Positions 18,113 to 27,085 of a stretch of 64,000 nt of DNA are shown here, in pieces. The stretch is taken from contig PLME01000024.1 of assembly GCA_003142375.1 (NCBI GenBank), positions 1-64,000 on the forward strand, in the 5' to 3' direction. The DNA comes from Dehalococcoidia bacterium. Its GTDB lineage: Bacteria; Chloroflexota; Dehalococcoidia; GIF9; UBA5629. A program made the position numbers and the translations under genes. The notes under the pieces were generated by a model. That model was not told the origin of the DNA. It worked only from the letters and a program-made list of their open reading frames with translations, and made no database searches. Each line of letters begins with the position of its first letter. The first letter of the stretch is position 1.

Positions 18113-19903
18113 CTACTCCTCTATCTTCATCAGCGACAGGAAAGCCTCCTGCGGCACTTCCACAAAGCCCACCATTTTCATTTTCTTCTTGCCCTCTTTC
18201 TGCTTCTCCAGCAGCTTCCTCTTGCGAGTAATATCGCCTCCGTAACATTTTGCGATTACATCCTTTCTCATGGGGAAGATATCCGCCCTGGCTATTACCT
18301 GTGAGCCTATAGCAGCCTGGAGAGGTATCTTGAACTGGTGCCTGGGAATGACCTTGCTGAGCTTATATATCAGGGCCCTGCCTTTAATAGAGGCACCTTC
18401 TTTGGGCGATATATAAGACAGAGCATCTACGACGCCGTTATTGACCAGTATATCCACCTTAACCAGGTCTGCGGCACGGTAGCCGTTCATCTCGTAGTCC
18501 ATGCTGGCATAGCCGCGGCTGACGCTCTTCAGCCTGTCGTAAAAATCGGTTATCATCTCGGCCAGCGGCAGATCGTAGACCAGTGTGGCCCTCTTATCGT
18601 CAGGGTGCTCGATGCCGACCAGCGAGCCCCGCTTGGCTTCCGCCAGCTCCATGCATGGTCCCACAAAGCCCGTCGGGACGATCACCCTGGCGCGGATCAT
18701 GGGCTCTTCTATATGGTCGATCTGGCCCTCCGGGGGAAATTTTGAAGGGTTATCCAGCATTTGAATTTCGCCATTATTAGTGGCCACTTTATAAATGACG
18801 GATGGCATGGTTGCAATAATATCCTGTTCGTATTCGCGTTTCAGCCTCTCCAGGGCAATTTCCATGTGCAGCAGGCCCAAGAAACCCATGCGGTAACCAT
18901 ATCCCAGGGCAGCCGACGTCTCTTTTTCAAAAGTAACTGACGAGTCGTTAAGCTTGAATTTCTCCAATGCTGCTCCCAGTTTGGCATAATCGCTGGTGAT
19001 TATAGGGTAAACGCCGCAGTAAACCATAGGCTGAGACATCCTGAACCCCGGAATCGCCGGGACCTCAGGGTGCTCGGCCGATACCACGGTATCACCGACA
19101 TGGATTTCACCGGCGTTCCTGATAAGCGCCACGGTGTAACCCACATCGCCGGCGCTCAAACCGGCCGCCTGCACCAGTCCGAGGCTAAAATACCCCACCT
19201 CTTCCACCTCGAAGACCTTCTCCGTAGACTTAACCATAATTTTATCGCCTGCTTTTAACATACCCGTAAAAACACGCAGGTGCGGGATCACCCCCCGGTA
19301 GGCGTCATAAAAGGAATCGAATATCAGGCATTTCAGCGGGTCCGATGCGTTGCCCTGGGGAGGCGGAACCCTGTCTACGATGGCCTCTAGCAGTTCCAGC
19401 ACACCGGTGCCCTCCTTGGCTGATACGTGCAATATGTCTTCGATATGCAGTCCCAGCATCGAATATAGCTGCAGGCTGCAGTCGTCGACCATGGCATTGG
19501 GAAGGTCGATCTTATTTATTACGGGTATTATCTTCAGCCCGGCATCTAGGGCAAGGTTGGCGTTGGCGATAGTTTGCGCTTCGACGCCCTGCGATGCGTC
19601 CACCAGCAATACGGCTCCCTCGCAGGCCATAAGGCTGCGGGACACTTCGTAGTTAAAATCGACATGGCCCGGCGTATCTATCAAATTCAAGATAAATTCG
19701 TCGCCGCTGGCCGATTTATAGGGGATGCGCACCGACTTGGCTTTGATAGTTATGCCCCTCTCACGTTCAAGGTCCATGCTGTCGAGCATCTGCTCCATGC
19801 TGGCTTTCCTGATCAGCCCTGTCAACTCGAGAATCCTGTCGGCCAGGGTCGACTTTCCGTGATCTATATGGGCGATTATGCAAAAATTACGGATGTTGTT
19901 CAT
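18113..19903 (-). CDS. lepA: elongation factor 4 (LepA)
   Basis: MNNIRNFCIIAHIDHGKSTLADRILELTG; ends with LepA-type ..GGDITRKRKLLEKQKEGKKKMK. Confidence 0.96.
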   Translation of the reverse strand: MNNIRNFCIIAHIDHGKSTLADRILELTGLIRKASMEQMLDSMDLERERGITIKAKSVRIPYKSASGDEFILNLIDTPGHVDFNYEVSRSLMACEGAVLLVDASQGVEAQTIANANLALDAGLKIIPVINKIDLPNAMVDDCSLQLYSMLGLHIEDILHVSAKEGTGVLELLEAIVDRVPPPQGNASDPLKCLIFDSFYDAYRGVIPHLRVFTGMLKAGDKIMVKSTEKVFEVEEVGYFSLGLVQAAGLSAGDVGYTVALIRNAGEIHVGDTVVSAEHPEVPAIPGFRMSQPMVYCGVYPIITSDYAKLGAALEKFKLNDSSVTFEKETSAALGYGYRMGFLGLLHMEIALERLKREYEQDIIATMPSVIYKVATNNGEIQMLDNPSKFPPEGQIDHIEEPMIRARVIVPTGFVGPCMELAEAKRGSLVGIEHPDDKRATLVYDLPLAEMITDFYDRLKSVSRGYASMDYEMNGYRAADLVKVDILVNNGVVDALSYISPKEGASIKGRALIYKLSKVIPRHQFKIPLQAAIGSQVIARADIFPMRKDVIAKCYGGDITRKRKLLEKQKEGKKKMKMVGFVEVPQEAFLSLMKIEE

Positions 19904-19992
19904 TATTCTATTTAAGCTGGTCGAAATCTCCTGTGTTAATCTTAGTTGGCTTTCGACCCAGGCGCAAGACAATCATTGCTGAGGAGATATAA

Positions 19993-20038
19993 TAACAGCA
20001 GGACAACTCCCTGCCAGCGGGCAGCCGTCCTGCTGTTA
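19993..20038 (-). terminator. long hairpin downstream of ppsA, possible terminator
   Basis: 12-bp stem TAACAGCAGGAC/GTCCTGCTGTTA enclosing an inner CTGCC/GGCAG stem; weak T-tract on the minus strand. Confidence 0.5.
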
Positions 20039-20062
20039 ATTACCTTCGGATATAACAATCAG

Positions 20063-22363
20063 CTAAGTGCCAGAATTCATTTTGCGCATCATTTTAAGTA
20101 CCATGCGCTGTTCCGCAGCCGCCACATTGTGCCTGGTGACGTTAATAACGTCGGGATTTACCGATACCGAGGTAATACCCCAGTCCACAAGTTTCTCTGC
20201 AAAGTCGGGGTAGTTGGAAGGCGCCTGCCCGCATATCGAGCAGGTAATACCCATTCTACGGCACGTTCCAATAATCTGCCTGATGGCGTCAAGGACAGCT
20301 TTGTCTCGTTCATCATACAACGGAGCGCATACTTCGCTGTCCCTGTCCACGCCCAATACCAACTGGGTGAGATCGTTGGAGCCGATGGATACGCCGGTTA
20401 TGCCCGCCTTAACGTAATCTTCAAGCCAGTAAACCACTGAAGGCACCTCGGCCATAACCCACAATTCCATCTCTCTGTCATCAGCCAGCTCGCTTTTGTC
20501 GATCAATTGCTTGCATTTCTTGAATTCCCAGAGTGTCCTGACGAAAGGTATCATGAGGTGCAAGTTTTTATCCTGTTCCCTTACCTTGGCCAGCACCTTC
20601 AGCTCAAGTTCGAACAGATCGGGATTTATCACATATCTGTAACAGCCGCGGAAGCCTATCATCGGGTTTTGTTCAACCGGCTCGAATTTATCACCGCCGC
20701 GCAGGTTGCGGAACTCATTGGTCCTGAAATCGATGGCCCTGTAAATCACCGGCCTGGGATAAAATGCACGGGTAAAAATACGCAGGTTCCTGACCATGGA
20801 GTCGATGAACTGGTGGCTTTTGCCGTCTTCCATAAGCTGTCGGGGATGCACACCGTCGCAAGCATCTATTACCATGAACTCGGCCCTGAGTAATCCGACG
20901 CCGTCAACATCCTCCTTGGCAATCCTTTCTGCCTCATATGGCATAGCCAGGTTAACATACAGCTTGGTTGCTGTAACCATGGGAGCCGGCCTGGGCATAC
21001 CAGCCATGGCCACATCTTCCGCACTCTTATTCTTTTCCTTCAGTTTTCCTTCATACACAACGCCATGAGTGCCATCTACGGTGACCAGCATTTTGTCCTT
21101 TAAGACTTTAGTGGCAGTCCTGGTACCTACCACGCAGGGAAGGCCCATCTCGCGCGATACGATAGCCGCATGGCAGGTCATACCGCCGCCGTCAGTGACG
21201 ATGGCCGACGCTTTTTTCATCAGCGGCACCCAGTCGGGCGTCGTCATTTCCGCCACCAGCACATCCCCACTCTCGAAACCGTTATCCTGTGTAGGAGTAG
21301 TAAGTACGCGCACTTCACCACTTCCCCTGCCAGGACCTGCGCCAAGCCCCCTGATCAGCTCTTTACCTTCTTCTTCCGTTGTCTCTTCAGAGGTCTTGAG
21401 CAAAGTTGTTATGGGCCTGGACTGTACCATATAGATCTTGCTGCCTTCTATGGCCCACTCGGTATCCTGGGGTCTGCCGTAGTGCTCTTCGATCTTTAGT
21501 CCCAGATTAGCCAGTTCCAGCACTTCGGCTTCGCTCAGCACCTGCTCTTCCGCTTCTTTCTTGGCCAGCTTAACCTCCAGGTTCTGCCCCTTGTCATCAC
21601 GTATGATTTTGAAATTTTTGTGGGATAATCTCATATCTTTGACTTTGAGGGTCGATTTCTCCACTTCATAATAATCGGGCGATACCAACCCACCTACAAC
21701 CACTTCACCCAGTCCGAACGCGCCTTCTATTACCAGGTTGGTCAAATTATTGTTGCTGGGATTAGCCGTAAACATTACGCCCGCTTTGTCCGAATTGACC
21801 ATTTTCTGGATAACTACGGCAATAACAGGCTCATCCAGAAACTCCTTTTTCGACCTGTAAAATATAACCCTGGCGCCGTATAAAGACGCCCAGCATTCCT
21901 TCACTTTCCTGATAAGATCTTCTTTTCCATGCACATTTAAAAAGGTGGCGTTCATACCGGCAAAAGAGGCCTGTTCCGAATCTTCCATGGTAGCTGAGGA
22001 CCTGACGGCAACGAACTGCGCCTTAATGGAGTCCTTTTTCGAAAGCTCTTCGTATGCCTTTATAATCTCGCTCTTAATAATTGAGGGCATGTCTGCACTG
22101 ACTATCATATCCTGTATTTCTTTGGCCTTAGACTGCAGGGCGGACGTGTCATCGACATCCAGACCTTCGATAGCGTGGGCTATCTTCTGCGAGAGACCAC
22201 TCTCAGTCGTGAAAAGCAGATACGCCTGCGCCGTGATAACAAAACCCCCGGGCACCGGGAGCCCCGCTTTGACCAGCTCGCCGAGGTTAGCGCCCTTGCC
22301 GCCTGCTTTATTCACATCAGCTTTACCCAGGTCCTCGAACCATTTAACTATTTCCATGGACAA
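20063..22363 (-). CDS. ppsA: phosphoenolpyruvate synthase
   Basis: KGANLGELVKAGLPVPGGFVIT; DGGGMTCHAAIVSREMGLPCVVG phospho-His motif; CSICGQAPSNYPDF C-terminal motif. Confidence 0.95.
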   Translation of the reverse strand: MSMEIVKWFEDLGKADVNKAGGKGANLGELVKAGLPVPGGFVITAQAYLLFTTESGLSQKIAHAIEGLDVDDTSALQSKAKEIQDMIVSADMPSIIKSEIIKAYEELSKKDSIKAQFVAVRSSATMEDSEQASFAGMNATFLNVHGKEDLIRKVKECWASLYGARVIFYRSKKEFLDEPVIAVVIQKMVNSDKAGVMFTANPSNNNLTNLVIEGAFGLGEVVVGGLVSPDYYEVEKSTLKVKDMRLSHKNFKIIRDDKGQNLEVKLAKKEAEEQVLSEAEVLELANLGLKIEEHYGRPQDTEWAIEGSKIYMVQSRPITTLLKTSEETTEEEGKELIRGLGAGPGRGSGEVRVLTTPTQDNGFESGDVLVAEMTTPDWVPLMKKASAIVTDGGGMTCHAAIVSREMGLPCVVGTRTATKVLKDKMLVTVDGTHGVVYEGKLKEKNKSAEDVAMAGMPRPAPMVTATKLYVNLAMPYEAERIAKEDVDGVGLLRAEFMVIDACDGVHPRQLMEDGKSHQFIDSMVRNLRIFTRAFYPRPVIYRAIDFRTNEFRNLRGGDKFEPVEQNPMIGFRGCYRYVINPDLFELELKVLAKVREQDKNLHLMIPFVRTLWEFKKCKQLIDKSELADDREMELWVMAEVPSVVYWLEDYVKAGITGVSIGSNDLTQLVLGVDRDSEVCAPLYDERDKAVLDAIRQIIGTCRRMGITCSICGQAPSNYPDFAEKLVDWGITSVSVNPDVINVTRHNVAAAEQRMVLKMMRKMNSGT

Positions 22364-22461
22364 ACCTCCTGAAAGAATCGGACGTATTTAACCTTCATAT
22401 AAAACTGGTGATTTACAACAACCGCCCCGGAATGGGATATTACTACAAGCACAATTCGACT

Positions 22462-23439
22462 CTAAGAGGATAATATCGGCATAATTTTGAGAAAACGATG
22501 GTCTATTTCTTTTTTCTTTTCCCAGGTTTCCTTAAACGGGGTAAGGACTATTTTACCCTTCACCTCACCCACCGCCTGATCGCTCTTGCCTTCCAGAAGA
22601 GCATCGATAGCTGCTACTCCCAGGAAGCTGGCAAGTATTCTATCCCTTGCCGTCGGCGAGCCTCCCCTTTGTATATGGCCCAGAGTACAAAGCCTGCATT
22701 CGATTTTCAATCTCAGCTCAACGTACTTTGCAATATTAATGGTATCTTCCACCTGGTTGCCTTCGGCGACCACTATTATGCTGCTCCTCTTCCCGCTCTT
22801 AAAGCTTTCTTTCAAATTATGGCAAAGCTTCTCCATGTCCATTTTAATTTCAGGAATGATGATTTGTTCCGCACCGCCGGCCAGTCCCACGGCGATAGCC
22901 AGGAACCCCGACTTCCGGCCCATGACCTCTACGAAGAAGACCCTCTCGAACGCGCTGGCCGTATCACGAATGCGGTCTATGGCGTCCAAAGCCGTGTTGA
23001 CGGCTGTCTGGTAGCCAATTGTATAGTCCGTGCCCCATATATCATTATCGATGGTGCCCGGTACGCCGATAAAGGCGATGTCGCTCTCCTGACACATCAA
23101 AGATGCCGCCTGGAACGACCCATCACCTCCTACTACCACACATCCGTCGATGCCCTCGCCCTTCAGAGCATCTATAGCTTTCTTTCTGCCCTCAACAGAG
23201 TACATATCATTGCAGCGCGATGTTTCAAGTATGGTGCCGCCCCTCTGAATGATGTTGGCTACTGAACGCCTATTAAACTTCTGAAAATCGCGACCGATCA
23301 GACCGGCAAATCCCCTGCGGATACCCGTAACTTCAATGCCATGATAAGCAGCGCCTCGCACAATAGCCCTGATGGCGGCATTCATGCCCGGCGCATCTCC
23401 ACCGCTGGTTAACAGACCAATCTTTTTAATTTCCTTCAT
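22462..23439 (-). CDS. pfkA: 6-phosphofructokinase, probably ATP-dependent
   Basis: LTSGGDAPGMNAAIRAIVR; VVGGDGSFQAA and GVPGTIDND (Gly at both ATP/PPi-discriminating positions); LGHIQRGGSPTARDR. Confidence 0.93.
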   Translation of the reverse strand: MKEIKKIGLLTSGGDAPGMNAAIRAIVRGAAYHGIEVTGIRRGFAGLIGRDFQKFNRRSVANIIQRGGTILETSRCNDMYSVEGRKKAIDALKGEGIDGCVVVGGDGSFQAASLMCQESDIAFIGVPGTIDNDIWGTDYTIGYQTAVNTALDAIDRIRDTASAFERVFFVEVMGRKSGFLAIAVGLAGGAEQIIIPEIKMDMEKLCHNLKESFKSGKRSSIIVVAEGNQVEDTINIAKYVELRLKIECRLCTLGHIQRGGSPTARDRILASFLGVAAIDALLEGKSDQAVGEVKGKIVLTPFKETWEKKKEIDHRFLKIMPILSS

Positions 23440-23543
23440 TATGTTAAGCTACTAGATCAAGGTATCAACAATTTAGCACATATTATACTGTAATAAACGG
23501 TGGAGGCAACCCCCTGATGATAATTATAGCTTTTTGTCCCGCT

Positions 23544-25682
23544 TTATTTATGCTGGCTATGTATGGCCTTGAGGTAAAAACGCTCGGTGTACTCCTTGGC
23601 CATCCTGGAAGTATTAAATAGAGGGCTGTTTGAACGCATAGTTTCCTTCATCATCTTGATCCATCCACGAGGCAGGCCTTCGGCATCCCGATCATAATAC
23701 AAAGGGATTATCTGCTCCTCCAGCAAATCATAGATCGATTTGGCAGTTTGATTATCAATGGTGTCAGGATCTCCGCCGCCTCTCTCTTCTACAGCCCATC
23801 CATTTTGCCCATTATAACCTTCGAACCACCAGCCATCGAGCACACTCAAATTCAATGCACCGTTGGCCGAAGCTTTCTGGCCGCTGGTGCCGCTGGCCTC
23901 CATCAACGAGCGCGGCGTGTTAAGCCAGACGTCTACGCCACATACGATGTCACGCGCCAAATGCAAATCATAATCTTCAATGAAAGCGATCCTGCCGCCG
24001 AAATCGGGATCCTTGGCCAGGTTGTATATCTGTTGTATCAACTTCTTTCCGTCTTCATCGCTGGGATGCGCTTTTCCTGCGAAAACGATTTGCACGGGTT
24101 CAAGGTTGCGGTTTAATATCCTCTTGAGCCTGGCAGCATCCCTGAGAATCAAACTCGCCCTTTTATACCCGGTAAAACGCCTGCAAAAGCCAATGGTCAA
24201 CGCATCGTTATCCAGCAACGCCCCCATAGCCAGCGGCTGTATGGGTGCCACTCTGTCCCGCACCCATCTGCGGCGGGCCCTGTAAAGCACGGAATTAATC
24301 AGCTTGGATTTCAGCCAGCGGTGCATGCCCCACAGGGACTCATCGGGGATGAGGAGCATGTTTTGCCACATATCGGGATCGTCCTGGTGTTTCATCCAGT
24401 CATTCCCCATGTACTGTCGGAAAAGCAACTGGTACTGCGGGGCTATCCAGGTCCGTTCGTGGACCCCGTTGGTGATTGATTCGATGGGCACATTGTCCTC
24501 TTCCACATCCGGCCACAAACCATGCCACATCTTCCTGCAAACCTGGCCGTGAAGCTTGCTGACACCGTTTCTAAACCCGGCCAGCTTCAGGCCCAAAACA
24601 GTCATATTAAAAGCCTCATCGTGGCCACCGATCGTCCCCATCTTCAGGAACTGGTCACGGTCCATTTTCAATTGGCTCCAGTAATTATGGAAATATTTAT
24701 CTATGAGCTCCGGGGCGAAAGTATCATTACCGGCCGGTACTGGCGTATGCGTCGTGAATACCGAGGTTTCCTGTACTTTGCTTATGGCCTCTTCCAATGC
24801 CATGCCGTTCTGTACCATTTCCCGGATGCGTTCCATGAGCATAAAGGTGGTATGGCCTTCGTTGGCATGCCATACAGTAGGATTCAGACCGAGCGCCCTC
24901 AGCACCCTGACCCCACCAATGCCGATCACGAGCTCCTGCAAAAGACGTATCTCACGGTCACCGCCGTACAACCTCGCAGACAGATTGCGGTAGGACATTG
25001 GATTCGCATCGAGGTTGGTATCAAGCAAATAGAGCTTGACACGGCCCAGATTCAGCACCCAGGCTGCAACATGGATCGATACATTGTCCAGGGGAACAGA
25101 CACCATCAGCGGTTTGCCGTCGGGAGTGCAGACGCGCGAGACAGCTACCTCATCAAAATCGACCTGGTCGTATACCTCGCTTTGCCACCCGTCCTGCGAT
25201 ATATACTGATGAAAATAGCCCTGCGGGTACATTAAACCCACCCCAACCAGTGGAAGTCCCAGGTCACTGGCCTCTTTGCAGTAGTCGCCTGCCAATACGC
25301 CAAGGCCTCCGGCATAAAGCGGCAGCGAAAAATGTACGGCAAATTCGAGCGAAAAGTAGGCTATTAGCTGATCAGCGCATTCGGGATGAGTTCTTTCAAA
25401 CCAGGTATTGCCGGGTGCTATACTGGTCTTGAAATCAGCTATGGTCTTGTCATACAGACTCAAATAACTGGCATCGCCTGCGCGGGCTACCAGGCGGTAG
25501 TACGGAATATCTTTCAACAGCTTGACAGGGTTGTGCCCGTAGGATTTCCACATGGACCTGTCCAGCACCTTGAAAACTTCACGGGCATCTGGATGCCAGC
25601 TCCACCAGAGGTTATAGGACAGTTGACTAAGCCCTTCAATACGTTCGGGGAGATTGAATCTATTGTGTGATTCCATTACCAA
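23544..25682 (-). CDS. glgP: alpha-glucan (glycogen/maltodextrin) phosphorylase family
   Basis: AYFSLEFAVHFSLPLYAGGLGVLAGD; VWHANEGHTTFM; RFTGYKRASLI; NTPRSLMEASGTSGQKASANGALNLSVLDGWW. Confidence 0.92.
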   Translation of the reverse strand: MVMESHNRFNLPERIEGLSQLSYNLWWSWHPDAREVFKVLDRSMWKSYGHNPVKLLKDIPYYRLVARAGDASYLSLYDKTIADFKTSIAPGNTWFERTHPECADQLIAYFSLEFAVHFSLPLYAGGLGVLAGDYCKEASDLGLPLVGVGLMYPQGYFHQYISQDGWQSEVYDQVDFDEVAVSRVCTPDGKPLMVSVPLDNVSIHVAAWVLNLGRVKLYLLDTNLDANPMSYRNLSARLYGGDREIRLLQELVIGIGGVRVLRALGLNPTVWHANEGHTTFMLMERIREMVQNGMALEEAISKVQETSVFTTHTPVPAGNDTFAPELIDKYFHNYWSQLKMDRDQFLKMGTIGGHDEAFNMTVLGLKLAGFRNGVSKLHGQVCRKMWHGLWPDVEEDNVPIESITNGVHERTWIAPQYQLLFRQYMGNDWMKHQDDPDMWQNMLLIPDESLWGMHRWLKSKLINSVLYRARRRWVRDRVAPIQPLAMGALLDNDALTIGFCRRFTGYKRASLILRDAARLKRILNRNLEPVQIVFAGKAHPSDEDGKKLIQQIYNLAKDPDFGGRIAFIEDYDLHLARDIVCGVDVWLNTPRSLMEASGTSGQKASANGALNLSVLDGWWFEGYNGQNGWAVEERGGGDPDTIDNQTAKSIYDLLEEQIIPLYYDRDAEGLPRGWIKMMKETMRSNSPLFNTSRMAKEYTERFYLKAIHSQHK

Positions 25683-25863
25683 ACTTTCGCCAATTACAAT
25701 TAATAAAAGCTACTTTTAATAGGGTAATGGTTTATTATAAGGAAAGCACCACCGACTTAGCAATGTACGATCAACGCCCCGATTCTTTGAAACCCCTATA
25801 ATTAAAACGGTATACTTAAAAACGCCGCTTCATTCGCAGGCAGATGTTTATCGAGGTAAAGCC

Positions 25864-26535
25864 ATGAAGATTAATGTTATGCAGGACGTATTACAGGCCA
25901 ATGACAGGATTGCCGAAGAAAACAGGCAACTTTTCCGCAAGAACCGCAACCTGGTGCTCAACCTGATGAGCTCACCCGGCGCGGGCAAGACTTCGCTGCT
26001 GGAGAAAACGGCCGAAAAACTGGCCGGCAAGCTCAGGCTCGGCGTTGTAGTCGGAGACCTGGAGACTACCAGGGACGCAGACCGGATCAGTAAATTCAAC
26101 ATCCCGGCCATACAACTCACCACAGGTTCCGCCTGCCACCTGGATGCCAATATGGTAGCCTCAGCTTTGCCTCATTTGCAGCTTGATAAGATAGATATAC
26201 TGGTTGTCGAGAATGTCGGCAACCTGGTGTGCCCGGCCGAATTTATCGTCGGCGAGGACTATAAGATCATGATCCTCAGCGTGACCGAAGGGGACGAGAA
26301 ACCGCTTAAATACCCTCTCATGTTCCATGAGTCGGCCCTGATGCTTATCAATAAGATCGACCTGGTGCAATATACCAACTTCAATCTGGAGGAAGCCCGG
26401 GCTAACGCCCGCAAGATCAATCCCGATATTGACATAATCGAGATCTCCTGCACTAAAGGCACAGGGCTGGATGAATGGATAGCGTGGCTGGAGAAACATC
26501 ACCAGAAAAAACTGGGTGAGCTTTCCCATGCATGA
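25864..26535 (+). CDS. hypB: hydrogenase nickel incorporation GTPase HypB
   Basis: NLMSSPGAGKTSLLEKT; GDLETTRDADRI; NKIDLV; no long N-terminal His-rich stretch. Confidence 0.94.
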   Translation: MKINVMQDVLQANDRIAEENRQLFRKNRNLVLNLMSSPGAGKTSLLEKTAEKLAGKLRLGVVVGDLETTRDADRISKFNIPAIQLTTGSACHLDANMVASALPHLQLDKIDILVVENVGNLVCPAEFIVGEDYKIMILSVTEGDEKPLKYPLMFHESALMLINKIDLVQYTNFNLEEARANARKINPDIDIIEISCTKGTGLDEWIAWLEKHHQKKLGELSHA

Positions 26536-26869
26536 GATGGGCATTGCCCAGAACATCGTCGAAATAGCAGTGGAAGCAGCCAGGAAGGAGGGCGCCTCTA
26601 AAGTCACGCGTATCAACCTTATTTCCGGTGAACTGCGGGGTATCGTGCCTATGCAGCTTACCTTTTGCTTCGGCATTGTCGCCAAAGATACCATGGCCGC
26701 CGGCGCTTACCTGGACATCGAAGAGGTGCCGGTCTCCGGACACTGCAAGAACTGCAACGCCGATTTCTCGGTCGAGGAATATGAATACGTGTGCCCCAAG
26801 TGCGGAAGCCCCAACATAGAGCTCACGGGTGGCACCGAGCTGCGCATAAAAGATATCGAAATAGAATAG
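26528..26869 (+). CDS. hypA: hydrogenase nickel incorporation protein HypA
   Basis: MHEMGIAQNIVEIAVEAA start; zinc motif CKNC..CPKCGS; overlaps hypB 3' end. Confidence 0.94.
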   Translation: MHEMGIAQNIVEIAVEAARKEGASKVTRINLISGELRGIVPMQLTFCFGIVAKDTMAAGAYLDIEEVPVSGHCKNCNADFSVEEYEYVCPKCGSPNIELTGGTELRIKDIEIE

Positions 26870-26897
26870 CTGTCCCTTTAGAAGGAAAAACGCATTA

Positions 26898-27062
26898 TTA
26901 CTGCTGTTTTTTAATTTTGCGGACGCTATTGGACTTACATTTGGGGCAAGCTCGGTCCTTCATCTCGCTTTTAGCATCCGGCTCCATTTCGTAGCTGTGG
27001 CCACAGTGCAGGCATTTAAAGCTCTCTTTAGACAAGTTATATTCCCCCGCTAAATTTGTCAT
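26898..27062 (-). CDS. 54-aa zinc-ribbon protein
   Basis: Below the ORF-track cut-off; translation MTNLAGEYNLSKESFKCLHCGHSYEMEPDAKSEMKDRACPKCKSNSVRKIKKQQ* with two CxxC knuckles; lies just downstream of the hdrA-like gene on the same strand. Confidence 0.65.
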   Translation of the reverse strand: MTNLAGEYNLSKESFKCLHCGHSYEMEPDAKSEMKDRACPKCKSNSVRKIKKQQ

Positions 27063-27085
27063 ATGCCGGCTTTAATGACCGGGCT

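Noticed and set aside
22498-23265. 255-aa plus-strand ORF
   Set aside because: Lies entirely antisense to pfkA; no recognisable domain; codon-bias artefact.
24522-25235. 237-aa plus-strand ORF
   Set aside because: Antisense to the glucan phosphorylase gene; spurious.
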